A stretch of DNA of 64,000 nt from Datura wrightii (taxonomy: Eukaryota; Streptophyta; Magnoliopsida; Solanales; Solanaceae), in contig JASDFA010000003.1 of the NCBI GenBank assembly GCA_035772735.1, forward strand, positions 100,726,501-100,790,500, read 5' to 3'. The notes beneath the pieces were generated by a model that was not told the DNA's origin, did no database searches, and was given only the letters and a program-made list of their open reading frames with translations. Below are positions 54,135 through 64,000 of the stretch, piece by piece; positions within the stretch are counted from its first letter, which is position 1; each line of letters begins with the position of its first letter. A program made the translations under genes and the position numbers.

Positions 54135-57100
54135 TCATTTGTAGAACCGAGTAAATGAGGAGGATTGATTCATCTGTCAGTAATTATTGTAGGTTACACT
54201 TTTATATTTTTTTAATTATTATTTCATATACTAGCTTTTCACCTTTCAATTATTTCATCTTCTAAGCTTCTACCGGCTACAGTAGTATTTATACATAATT
54301 CTCTAATGAAGATCTGTACCATTAATCATACTCAATATGAAAAATATATGTCTTTATGTCATGATCATAGTCTACATTTTTTAATAAATAATATGAAGTT
54401 GTTGTGTCTTTTATTCTTTTTGATAATTTTTTAAATATTTTCTGATTTACCTTCTTATTTTGTTGTTGTTGGCATTTTGGGTTTGTATGAAATGTCCATA
54501 AACTTGATAGAAGCAGTCTCAAACCTGCAGACTAAATTTACTCTTGGCTCGTGACTTATATTTATGCCCATCATGGTAACTTGTATTTTATGTAATTTTG
54601 CACTTTGTGTAAATGTTGAAAATTTTTTTGTTTTTATTTATTTAGGTGATCTTGTCACGCTTTACATTTAATCTTCATCAAAATATGATTAGCAAACTAA
54701 GATACCCAAAACATCAATTCAATTATTTTGAAATTATACCTATCACTCTATATTTAATTATTTAATATGAATATACACGTGCGAAACACTTGTTCAGAAA
54801 CTAGTGAATAAATAAAAGTGAATTAAAGAAGTAATAGGAACAGTCACAACATTAGCTATAATATCATAAGTTGGTCTAATTCATAAATATTTTGTATTTT
54901 CCAAGAAAATTTGTGGACACAAATTGATTACAATCAAGTTAAAGAGAAGCAATTGTGAACCATTGGCGATTGATGACGTTCCGAGTATATAAGATTTATT
55001 AATAGTGCTCACACTAGAATATTTTTCTTTAATTTGTCACCTATCAATACAACTTAACATGATTATTTTCAATTTTAAAAAGGTATTCCGCATTGTTTGT
55101 ATTCTCATATTTATTCTTCTTCTTTTTTTTCCAGTAAGACTACTATGACCTATTATGAAGTGAATAGTGGTGGTTTTCTTTTGTAAGGGATTTTATTTTT
55201 ACTAAAATGGGAGATTCATGAGAAAAAGAAAGGGATAACGAAAAATTGAACCTACACCTTTGTTATGTAAGAGACCGTCATTGATATCATTATGATTATA
55301 TAAACCTTTTCTTTTGTAAACAATGTGTAGTGCAACTTACACTAATATTGAAATTGCCATAGTATATATAAGAATATCGATCACTTTAATTCAATTTTTT
55401 TTTAAAAAAATGATATAATAATATAATTTCTTTTAATTATAATATCAGCAGATAAAAATTAATCTGTGTTTAAGGCAAAAATAACACTTGAAGAGTGGCT
55501 AGAACATGACAAGATCACGATGGATGGATCTTGTAATGAGTCCAAAGGTGCTTATACTTTTTGCATATATAGATCATAAAAGTACAGGGAAAAAGAAAAA
55601 GCAAGCAGTGAACCAAAAGGATATGCACTAGAACCACACAAATGAAAAAGAAGTTTTGATAAGAAAAAAAGAAGGGGTGATCGTTGAGAAAGAGCAGATG
55701 AGTGGGGTCTTAATGACTTTCCTCATCCTCACAAATGAACCCCTACCATCAAATGTGATGTGAGATTATGATTTATTTAGCAAATACAGACAACCAAATC
55801 TTTCCAAAATTACTGGAGAATATACCATTTTGGTGGTGGAGAGTCACTATGCTCTTTCCACCATCCTTTATTTTTATTTTTTTTATTAGCATCTTCTTTT
55901 TATCTTTGTTGATTTAGGCACGTGACTATTTTAGATGTGAGTGATTTGACTATATTAATAATTGGTATCATTATTATTATTTTTCATATTCACTTTGTAT
56001 GCCACTATGAACCAAAGCATTTCAAACCAAAAACGCAACTTTTTACGTAGTTGATGTGTTAAATTTTGCTTCAATCTGGGAGATCATCTAATCCTACGGA
56101 CAACACTCAAATTCTTTTTGTGAGCACTGAAATAGAGTTTTACTTTTCTCTATTGGCCCCACTGTTGTGATTAAAGATTTGGAGTTGGTTGCAATTTTAC
56201 ACCATCGTAATTATTTTATACGATCATAGTTTTTCAAAAAAAAAATTCTCCGAAAGCTCTTTTTATTTCACCCCTCTAATACTCACATTCTACCTTCACT
56301 ACAAGAAAATAAATGATACATAATTTATTATCTCGCATTAAAAGCCCGTCTTTTTCATTTATATGTGTCCAAATTACATCCATATATACATGAATCCTAA
56401 TTTTACAATTCTTTTTCTTTTTTTACAGAATAAACCAATTCGGTCCAATAATTTCTTTTGTGGAACACGTTTGGAGCTTCTCGAGAAGTGCGATAGTTTG
56501 CCCTCTCGATTTAGTTTAACTGGCAAAGAATGTGATAGCTGTGTCTTAGATTATACCCCCTTCGTTTTAAAATAAGTAGTATTTTAGTTTTTTAATTTTA
56601 TTTTAAAATAAATAATATTTTATATAATTAAGAAAATATTAATAATATTTTTTCAATTTTACTCTTATTTAAATGGACAGAGTTTTATATAATTAAAAAA
56701 AATTAAAGAGTTACATCTTTTTCAAGATATTTATTAGGGGTAAATGAGTAAAAATATATTTTCTTTCTTCTTTTTAGGAACAAGTAATTTTCTTAAAGAG
56801 TGTGCATAAGCTAAAAACACCACTTATTTTAAAATAAAGAGGATATGTTTGAATCTTGTGCCAAGTAAATTAATTAAATTTGATATTTAAGTGGAAAGAG
56901 ATACAGAGTGCTGACCTTAATTTTTTCCCAAATTTTGAAGGCTTGGATGATTGGTCCTAATTAACGGGAAAAAAATAATTCATCTCATACATATGGTATA
57001 AGATTCAAATTCTACGGCCTTCACTTGCTTCCTTTGTTCCAAAAGAAATGAAATATATATTTATAAAAAAAAATAAAAATAGAAGTTGCTTCTGGGAAGC

Positions 57101-57324
57101 ACCATCGGGCCAGATACAGCCTTTTAAAAATTTGACTTTGCCAAGTATATAGTCATTATTCACTAGACTTAAAGAAAATGCAGCTGATCCTTAACCCTCC
57201 CTATATCGCATTCCTTTCTTGTTTTGTCTCATTTCCTTTCTTTTTACTGTATGGACTGCACCAACAAATAAATCGGTTCAATTTTTTCCTCCGAAACCAT
57301 AAGAAATTAAAGGCCTAAGCCACC
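54135..57324. other. Intergenic region upstream of the MYB gene
   Basis: AT-rich, without a recognisable gene or element. The last 150 bases carry a C/T-rich leader-like stretch (CTTTCTTGTTTTGTCTC) and GCCACCATG at the start. I cannot fix a TATA box; CCCTATATCGC near 57200 is one candidate. Confidence 0.5.
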
Positions 57325-58748
57325 ATGTCTAATAAGGAGTTCTTCCAGGAGCATGGACCCGGAACGGTCGCGAAGGGGTTCATGCTATTTGGTGTTAGAG
57401 TTATGGAAGGTGATGCTGCAGCTGCTGGTGGTTCATTCAGGAAAAGTGCTAGCATGAACAACCTAGCTCTGTTTGACACCGAGCAGCCGCAGCACCACCA
57501 AGATTCCACCACCGGCTATGCTTCTGATGATGTTGTTCATCCTTCTGCTAGGAGCCGTGAACGTAAACGAGGTACTCATTTCATATATAGGGGAGTTATT
57601 TGTTTTTCATTGAAAATCAAAAAACAACCCAGTGACTCCAGTCAGTTGTTGTAATGACTAAGGTCTCACCTTTTTGTTATTTGGACTTTTAACTCAAAAA
57701 GGTGTCCGGACAATTTATATATGACTCCTCTCCCAACTTTATTTTCCATTTCAATTCCCTTTGATTTCAACCACCTGTGATTCTTGCAATTGTTGTCATT
57801 GTCTGAATTTGAACTATATATTATCAAAATTTCAAAAATATGTAAAACTATAAGATTGTACGCCCACTAATTTTTAAAATTTTGAATCTTTTCGAGTCTC
57901 AGTTAAGTCTTGTATTGATGTTTTTCCTTTCCACTATTCAAAAATTAATTGGGGTTATTGTTGGAATGGTGATTAGGAATACCATGGACAGAGGAAGAGC
58001 ACAAACTATTCTTGCTAGGATTACAAAAAGTAGGCAAAGGTGATTGGAGAGGAATTTCAAGAAACTTTGTCAAAACAAGGACCCCAACTCAGGTGGCTAG
58101 CCATGCCCAAAAGTACTTCCTTCGTCGAAACAACAGCAACCGCAGACGCCGCAGGTCTAGTCTTTTTGACATCACCACTGATACTGTAAGCCCTCTTTTA
58201 AATTCATTACTCCATATCTTTAAGTAATTTATAATACAATAGATCGATGGAGTTATAATTTTTTACTCAAAATTCATTACCATACCCATATGATATACAT
58301 GTATACGGATCGAATCAAAAAGCAATAATTTTAATTGAACTAATGTATTCTTCTTATTTTGAAGGTTCAAGGTGCTGCTAAATTGGAAGATGATAAACAA
58401 ATGATCAATCACACCAGCAGCTTTGAAAAGTACTCCATGTCAGCTTTCCGTCTCGAGATGCCGGAAAAGTTACCGGCCACCGAAGAAACCTCGACGGACA
58501 ATTTAACAATAGGAATGAACAAATCCGTGAAGCCCATTAGGCCAATACCAGCTCTCCCTGTCCCTCCCTCATCGAAAATGGCAGATCTCAATTTAAACAA
58601 CAAATGTATCCAAGACTCATCTCCTTTATCACTCAAGCTGTCCACGTCAGCGGACGAAAAATCCCCGACGCATTCGTCGGTTTTTCAGTCGATGTCCGGT
58701 GGCTTCAATGGCAGCACTAGTGGGGATAGCATGATTAGTGTGGCTTAA
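57325..58748 (+). CDS. SHAQKYF-type single-repeat MYB transcription factor (three exons)
   Basis: Exons 57325-57571, 57977-58185 and 58365-58748 join through GT-AG introns (AG|GTACTC, TTAG|GAAT, ACT|GTAAGC, AAG|GTTC) into 279 codons. The N-terminal part has MLFGVRV, the R/KLFGV-type motif found in repressor members. The MYB repeat (PWTEEEHKLFLLGLQKVGKGDWRG region) and the SHAQKYFLRRNN motif span the first intron's acceptor side. LNL and LSLKLS in the C-terminal part are EAR-like. Such proteins bind I-box or TATCC-like sites in the nucleus and act in sugar, hormone or senescence responses. The exact orthologue is not decided. All splice sites and motifs are intact. Confidence 0.92.
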
Positions 58749-59480
58749 AGGATCTCTTATTCTTAATTTAAGATATCTGTGATGTAATTAAGTTAGATAA
58801 GATTAGACATTAATTAGTGTATGGAGAAAATATTAATTAGGTAATTGTTGATGATGATGAGATTCCTTTTGTTTTGTGTATAGAGTATAGATATGGTGTC
58901 GTTTTCAGTAGTTGTAGTAAAGATTTCTTGTGTCTTATTTTTGTGGTCTCATGTGATCGCAGCACCAACCAAGTTGCTACTAGTCCTGTCAACGTGACAC
59001 GCTGTTATTTGGTCTTCTGCAGTTACTATATTGTAATAATAAAGGGAAAGATAATTGAAACAGACTTGCTTGTTTTCGCTTACTAGTTCTTGGAAGCACG
59101 TGTGTCCCGGTCAAGCAGTATATTTGCTGTGAAATAATAGTAAAACTGCCGTATAATGAGTAACATAAAAGTTAATGCGGAAAAATACATGATGAAATTA
59201 ATGAACAATTCCTTATTGAAATGACAAGTGATTGAATATTGTCTGCACCTACAAAATCTAATAACTAAATTTAATTAGGTAGATAAATTATATAATAAAT
59301 TAAATTTTGATGTTATTTGGTGCAAACATGTAATATATTCATATATTACCTAATGCTTTCTTATAGACGAAGTTCTTGGTGTATTTTCCGCTTCGACTTC
59401 AATATAAAATGTTGATTTTGTAAATAAAAATATCAATTTTAAGAGGACTAAACATTTAATTGGAGCTGAATACTAACTTC
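58749..59480. other. 3' region of the MYB gene and intergenic sequence
   Basis: An AATAAAG word (near 59036) and T-rich sequence could serve in 3' end formation. No other gene is visible. ACTTC at 59476-59480 would be the left target copy of the copia element. Confidence 0.5.
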
Positions 59481-59662
59481 TGTTAGCCCATTTACTTGTT
59501 AGCAGATGGGTTTTAGGGTTTTAGGTAGTCTTATGCCTATATATATAGGCACCCCCTTCCCCATTCTAGTGTATTATCTTCTATTCTCTTATGTACCTTT
59601 GTAGTTAGCCTTTTGACTCTTTCTTTGCTTGTTCTTCAATAAACTCTTGTTATATATCAACA
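59481..59662 (+). repeat. 5' LTR of the copia element (182 bp)
   Basis: TGTTAGCCC to ATATCAACA. CCTATATATATAGGC (59535-59550) serves as a likely TATA box and AATAAA (59638-59643) as a polyadenylation signal. Confidence 0.85.
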
Positions 59663-59674
59663 TGGTATCAGAGC
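59663..59674 (+). promoter_or_regulatory. Primer-binding site of the copia element
   Basis: TGGTATCAGAGC directly after the LTR. Confidence 0.92.
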
Positions 59675-59886
59675 CAAATAAATCGATCCTCCCCTATTTG
59701 TAGCAACCACCCGGTGAGCGGATCGAACTGCTGTTCTCCTGGGTTTGCTGCTTTCGCTAGATCCGTTTAGATCTACTGTTCGTAGGGTGGTTTGTTGCTT
59801 CTGCTGGGTTCTTGTTTTGCTGTTTGTACTCTATTGTTGTTGCTGTCGGTGGTTTGATTTGATTTGGACTAGGGTAATTTGTCAAT

Positions 59887-60766
59887 ATGTCTGGAAAGGA
59901 TGATTCTCTCCAATCCATTAACACTCAATTAGATGGCAAAAATTATGCGTATTGGAGTTATGTCATGAAGAATTTTCTTCGTGGCAAGAATATGTGGGGC
60001 TATGTCACTGGGGTTAAATCCAAACCTAAGGATGAGAAGGCCGCGAATTTTGTATTGTCGGTGGATTTATGGAAAACTGCTAACTCCAAGGTTATCACTT
60101 GGATTAACAATTCCGTAGCTCAGTCAATTGGTATGCAATTGGCTAAATATGACACAACAAAAGAAATCTGGGATCATTTGGAGAGACTGTACACTCAGTC
60201 TAATTTTGCGAAGCAGTACCAGTTAGAGTACGATATTCGTGCTCTTCAACAGAATGCTATGAGCATTCAAGATTTCTATACTGCTTTGTCTGATTTGTGG
60301 GATCAATTGGCCCTTACTGAATCTGCAGAATTGAAAGGTTTTGCGCCGTATATTGCTAGGAGGGAAGAACAACGTTTGGTTCAATTTTTGATTGGCATTG
60401 CGTTTTGATTTTAAAGGACTGCGTGGAACAATCCTTCATCGATCTCCCCTTCCCACAGTTGATTCAGTTGTCCATGAACTGATTGCAAAAGAGACTCGTA
60501 TCAAGTCTTAATTGGATAAAGGGTCGAAAACACCTACTACTCCTGCTGTGTTTGCTGCTTCACCGGATCAGTCTAGACCACACCGTTCTCAGATTTCCAA
60601 TCCATCGCGACGATCTCCTAAAGTTGCGTTTGATGAGTGTGCATTTTGCAAGCAGAAAAGTCATTGGAAAGCTCAGTGTTTGTTGTTGCTCAACAAGGCT
60701 AAGTCTGGTCAGCAACAGAAGAATGGACAGCCACACTCCTTTGGTACTCCTCCACGTCCTCCATAG
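59887..60766 (+). pseudogene. gag of the copia element
   Basis: ATG 59887 opens a copia gag (LDGKNYAYWSYVMKNFLRGKNMWGYV). One extra base near 60400 shifts the frame. The rest shows LPTVDSVVHELI, a TAA where Gln fits, and the knuckle CAFCKQKSHWKAQC (about 60638-60680). A TAG at 60764-60766 precedes an Ala-rich linker. Confidence 0.85.
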
Positions 60767-61440
60767 TTCACTGCTGCTGCTGCTGCACCATCAGTAGGTG
60801 CTGAGTTTGTTAGCACTGTGCCTCCTTCGGTGTTAGATCCCCAGGTGTTCGAACAGTTCAGACAGTTTTTGGCCTCCAATCCTACTGCCATGTCAGCATC
60901 CAGTTCAGGTCCAGCTTCCTCTAGTACATCAGGTATTCCCTCATCCTTGTGGATTCTGGATTCTGGTGCGACCCAGCATATGTCACATTGTTTGTCATCG
61001 TTTGGTTCCTTGTCACCCATTTCATCACTCTCTGTTGTGTCTGCCAGTGCTACATCTATGCCAGTCGAGGGTGTTGGTACTGTTACTACTTCTCACATTG
61101 TTCTGTCTAATGTTTATTATATTCCTAAACTTGCTTTGAATCTTGCTTCGGTCAGTCAGTTGTGTAGGACTGGTCATTGGGTATTCTTTTCTGATTCTGT
61201 TTGTGTTGTACAGAACCAACACACTCAGAAGGTGATTGGGATTGGCCGTAGGTTGGGGGAACTCTATGTACTAGAGAGTCTCAAAGTGTTTGTTGTTGTC
61301 GCCTCTAGCATTGATTTGTCTTCTTTTCATTTGAGTCCTTTGTCTTCGCAGTTTTATCTTTGGCATTCCCGCTTGGGACATGTATCAGTGTCACATTTAC
61401 GTTTTTTTAGCCTCTACTGGTGCTTTGGGTCATTTAAACA
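60767..61440 (+). pseudogene. Protease and pre-integrase part of the copia element
   Basis: WILDSGATQHMS is the protease motif (about 60951-60985). LYVLES and YLWHSRLGHVS (His-rich pre-integrase block) follow. The frame changes near 61400, inside the zinc finger. Confidence 0.85.
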
Positions 61441-62111
61441 CTTCTGATATTTCAGATTGTAGTGGTTGTAAACTGGCAAAATTTTCTGCCTTACCTTTTA
61501 ATAAAAGTGTGTCTTATTCAGTTGCTCCTGTTGACATTATTCATTCTGATGTATGGGGACCATCACCAGTATCCACTAAGGGTGGTTCGACCTATTATGT
61601 TTCGTTCATAGATGACTATACTCGGTATACCTGGGTTTATCTTATGAAGCGCCGGTCTGACTTCTTTGGCATTTACAGCAACTTTAGAGCCCTTGCTAAA
61701 ACGCAACATTCGGCTGTCATAAAGTGTTTCAGGTGTGACTTAGGAGGTGAATATACCTCTAGTGATTTCACTCATTTACTTGCCTCTGATGGTACCATAC
61801 ACCAGTCATCTTGTACAGATACTCTTGAGCAGAATGGTGTTGCCGAAAGGAAACACCGTCATATTGTTGAGACAACACGATCCTTACTATTATCTGCAGA
61901 GGTTCCTAGTAATTTTTGGGGAGAAGCAGTCCTAACTGCTGTATATGTGATCAATCGTATTCCTACTGCATTGACTTCAGGGATGTCTCCATTTCAGAAA
62001 TTATATGGTCACATGCCAGATTACTCTGCATTACGAGTTTTTGGATGTACTTGTTTTGTTCTTCGTCCTCATGTTGAATGAAACAAGCTGGAGCCAAACT
62101 CAGCTATATGT
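61380..62111 (+). pseudogene. Integrase of the copia element
   Basis: The triad is visible as D in IIHSDVWGPSP, D in FRCDLGGEY and E in NGVAERKHRHI. CSGCKLAKF gives the CxxC of the finger. TGA at 62079-62081 follows HVE, where an Arg codon CGA is expected, and the same frame then runs on into the linker. Confidence 0.88.
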
Positions 62112-63350
62112 GTGTTTTTGGGGTATGGTGTTGGACAGAAAGATTATCGTTGCTATGATCCTGTCAGTCAGAAATTATATGTTTCACGGCATGTCACCTT
62201 TTTGGAGCATATTCCTTTATATTCAATTCCAGCTAAATCCCACGATGTTACTAAGTCAGATCTTCGGCGTGTTGATCCATTTGGCATTGACATAGAGGCT
62301 CCAGTTTCGGATTCAGCTGTGCCACCCGATGTGCCACCTGCCAGTGCTTCAGCCCCGCCTGTGTCTGAGTCTGATCCTGCGACTGGAGATCCACCACCTC
62401 TGAGGAGGTCTACTCGTCAGAGTAAGTCCACCAAACTACCTGATTTTACTTATTCTGCCTACTCACCCCCATTTGCTTCCTTTATTACAAACATACATCA
62501 ATTGTCTGAACCTGAGTCCTATGGAGAGGCTGTGTCTGATCCTCTTTGGCAGAATGCTATGGCTGAGGAACTCACTGCTCTTTATCCGACACACACATGG
62601 GATTTGGTTACCCTCCCACCCGGTAAACATACGATTGGCTGTCGATGGGTGTATAAGATAAAAACAAAGCCTGATGGGTCTGTTGAGCGATACAAGGCTA
62701 GACTTGTGGTAAAAGGGAACTCACAAAAATATGGTATGGACTATGAGGAGACTTTTGCCCCGGTGACAAAGATGACGACTGTTCGCACTATGATTGTCGT
62801 TGCATCCATTCGACAGTGGAAGATATTTCAAATGGATGTCAAGAATGCATTTCTGAATGGTGATATCCATGAGGAAGTGTATATGACTCCACGGGGTATT
62901 GATCACTAGCCGGGTGAAGTTTGTCGGCTTCGAAAAGCCCTATATGGTCTCAAGCAAGCCCCTCGTGCTTGGTTTGAGAAATTCTCCACTGTGATTACTT
63001 CCCTTGGCTTTGTCCCGAGTAACCATGATTCGACGTTGTTTGTTAGAAGTACAAGTGCGGGGCGAATCCTTTTGTCCTTATATGTAGATGATATGGTTAT
63101 AACTGGTGATGATCATGATGGTATTGAGTCATTGAAGCATGATTTGGCTCATCGGTTTTCCATGAAGGACTTGGGCCTGCTACATTATTTTTTGGGTATT
63201 GAGGTGGCTCAGTCTAAGAAAGGATATCTTCTCTCTCAGACTAAGTATATATCTGACTTGTTTAAACGGGCGCGCCTTTCTGACAATAGGACTGCAGATA
63301 CTCCACTTGAAACCAATGCACGGTCTCTCCTAGTGATGGTGTTTTGTTAA
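62112..63350 (+). pseudogene. Reverse transcriptase of the copia element
   Basis: A Pro/Ser-rich linker leads to the RT, with WVYKIKTKPDGSVERYKARL, FAPVTKMTTVRTM, QMDVKNAFLNGD and the catalytic YVDDMVITGDD (about 63080-63115). TAG at 62907-62909 replaces a Gln. A base loss near 63330 ends the frame. Confidence 0.9.
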
Positions 63351-64000
63351 CAGATCCGAGTCTTTATTAGACTATTGTAGGTAGCTTGGTGTATCTTACC
63401 GTTACTCGCCCGGATATAGCTCATGCAGTTCATGTTGTTAGCCAGTTTGTTACTGCTCCTACTTCAGTTCACTGGGGAGCTGTACTTCGTATTTTGAGAT
63501 ATCTTCGTGGCACCCAGTTTCAGAACCTCTTGTTTCCCTCGACGTCATCTCTCGAGTTGCGAGCCTATAGTGATGCTGATTGGGATGACGATCGCAATGA
63601 TCGCAAATCCACTATTGGTTTTTGTGTGTTCCTTGGAGATTCTTTATATCATGGAAGAGCAAGAAACAAGATGTTGTCTCTAGATTTTCCACGGAGGCTG
63701 AGTATCGTACTATGGCAGTGACTACGTGTGAGATTGTTTGGTTACGTTGGCTTCTTGCAGATATGGGGTTTCACATTTCTCTGCCTACTCCCCTACATTG
63801 TGATAACAAGAGTGCGATCCAAATTGCAAAGAACTCTGTTTTCCATGAGCGGACGAAGCACATTGAGATTGGTCGTCACTTCACTCGTCATCATCTCCAG
63901 CTCGGGACCATATCGCTTCCTTTTGTTCCATCGGCCTTGCAGATTGCTGACCTTTTTACGAAGGCTCAGTCGGCGTCTCGGTTTCGTTTCTTGTATGACA
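63351..64000 (+). pseudogene. RNase H of the copia element, cut by the window end
   Basis: GSLVYLTVTRPDIAHAVHVV and YSDADWDDD open the domain. After a frameshift near 63650 the text continues with STEAEYRTM, HCDNKSAI and ADLFTK, the usual end motifs. The last bases of the window are still coding. Confidence 0.88.

Larger units (their letters stand above)
59481..64000 (+). mobile_element. Ty1/copia retrotransposon, 5' part, broken
   Basis: A short LTR, an initiator tRNA-Met primer site, gag, protease, integrase, RT and RNase H follow in copia order up to the window end. The 3' LTR is outside. Frameshifts (near 60400, 61400, 63330, 63650) and stops (60764 TAG, 62079 TGA, 62907 TAG and others) disable it. 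It lies 0.7 kb downstream of the MYB gene in the same orientation. The lineage is not settled from the text. Confidence 0.9.

Noticed and set aside
53861..54144. Tyr/Ile-rich ORFs on both strands
   Set aside because: They read through the ATAC/TA microsatellite.
59476..59480. ACTTC before the copia LTR equals the duplication of T
   Set aside because: A 5-base match between unrelated insertions is expected by chance, and the two elements use different integrases.

Overview
The window looks like nuclear DNA of a dicotyledonous plant, most likely Solanaceae. That guess rests on the mix of long Tekay and Athila elements, a vein-clearing-type endogenous pararetrovirus and the sequence of one intact MYB gene. 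No species can be named from the sequence alone. Apart from that one gene, the recognisable content is mobile DNA, AT-rich intergenic sequence and microsatellites.

Positions 1-38896 are one pile of nested LTR retrotransposons. The oldest layer is a decayed Athila-like element on the minus strand (here E; parts at 17721-18063 and 36699-38896). Two elements broke it. One is a Ty3 element with a TGTCACGATCCG-type LTR (here C; 14504-17720, continuing to the left behind later insertions). The other is a long Athila-like element on the plus strand (here B; 18064-36698, target duplication CATCC). Inside C sits a minus-strand element that lacks gag-pol but keeps the env-position ORF (here A; 1-446 plus 10896-14503). 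Inside A sits a complete Tekay-type chromovirus copy (here T; 452-10890, duplication ACTTC). Inside the RT gene of B sits a short non-autonomous element (here N; 22581-28575, duplication ACTAT) whose two 1434-bp LTRs differ at only about a dozen positions.

B has the layout LTR, tRNA-type primer site, gag, protease, RT/RNase H, integrase, spacer, env-position ORF (ORF3), long 3' region, polypurine tract, LTR. T has gag, protease, RT/RNase H, integrase and a chromodomain-like tail. Both are dead, mostly through C-to-T type changes that turn Gln or Trp codons into stops. A and N lack the enzymes but keep the primer site and 3' control motifs. They therefore look like passengers that would depend on an Athila-like partner such as B.

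Positions 38897-44370 are AT-rich sequence with tandem duplications and a GA microsatellite. Positions 44371-51146 are a truncated, many times broken pararetrovirus (Caulimoviridae). It lacks the movement-protein end and stops at the primer-binding site, against a TA microsatellite. Positions 51774-54003 are a solo LTR related to that of C, set inside another TA/ATAC microsatellite. Positions 57325-58748 hold a three-exon SHAQKYF-type MYB gene (279 aa), the only apparently intact host gene. Positions 59481-64000 are the 5' part of a broken Ty1/copia element that runs off the window.

The most interesting signal is a 42-bp, nearly palindromic, GC-rich module. It occurs eight times, always 42 bp, in the LTRs of T (a chromovirus), B and N (Athila-like), just upstream of the TATA box. 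Two further copies lie in the spacer in front of ORF3 of B, where TTTTAAAA, a pyrimidine-rich leader and a splice-site-bounded 5' UTR intron follow. This suggests a mobile promoter block shared between clades and a second, internal promoter for the env-position ORF.
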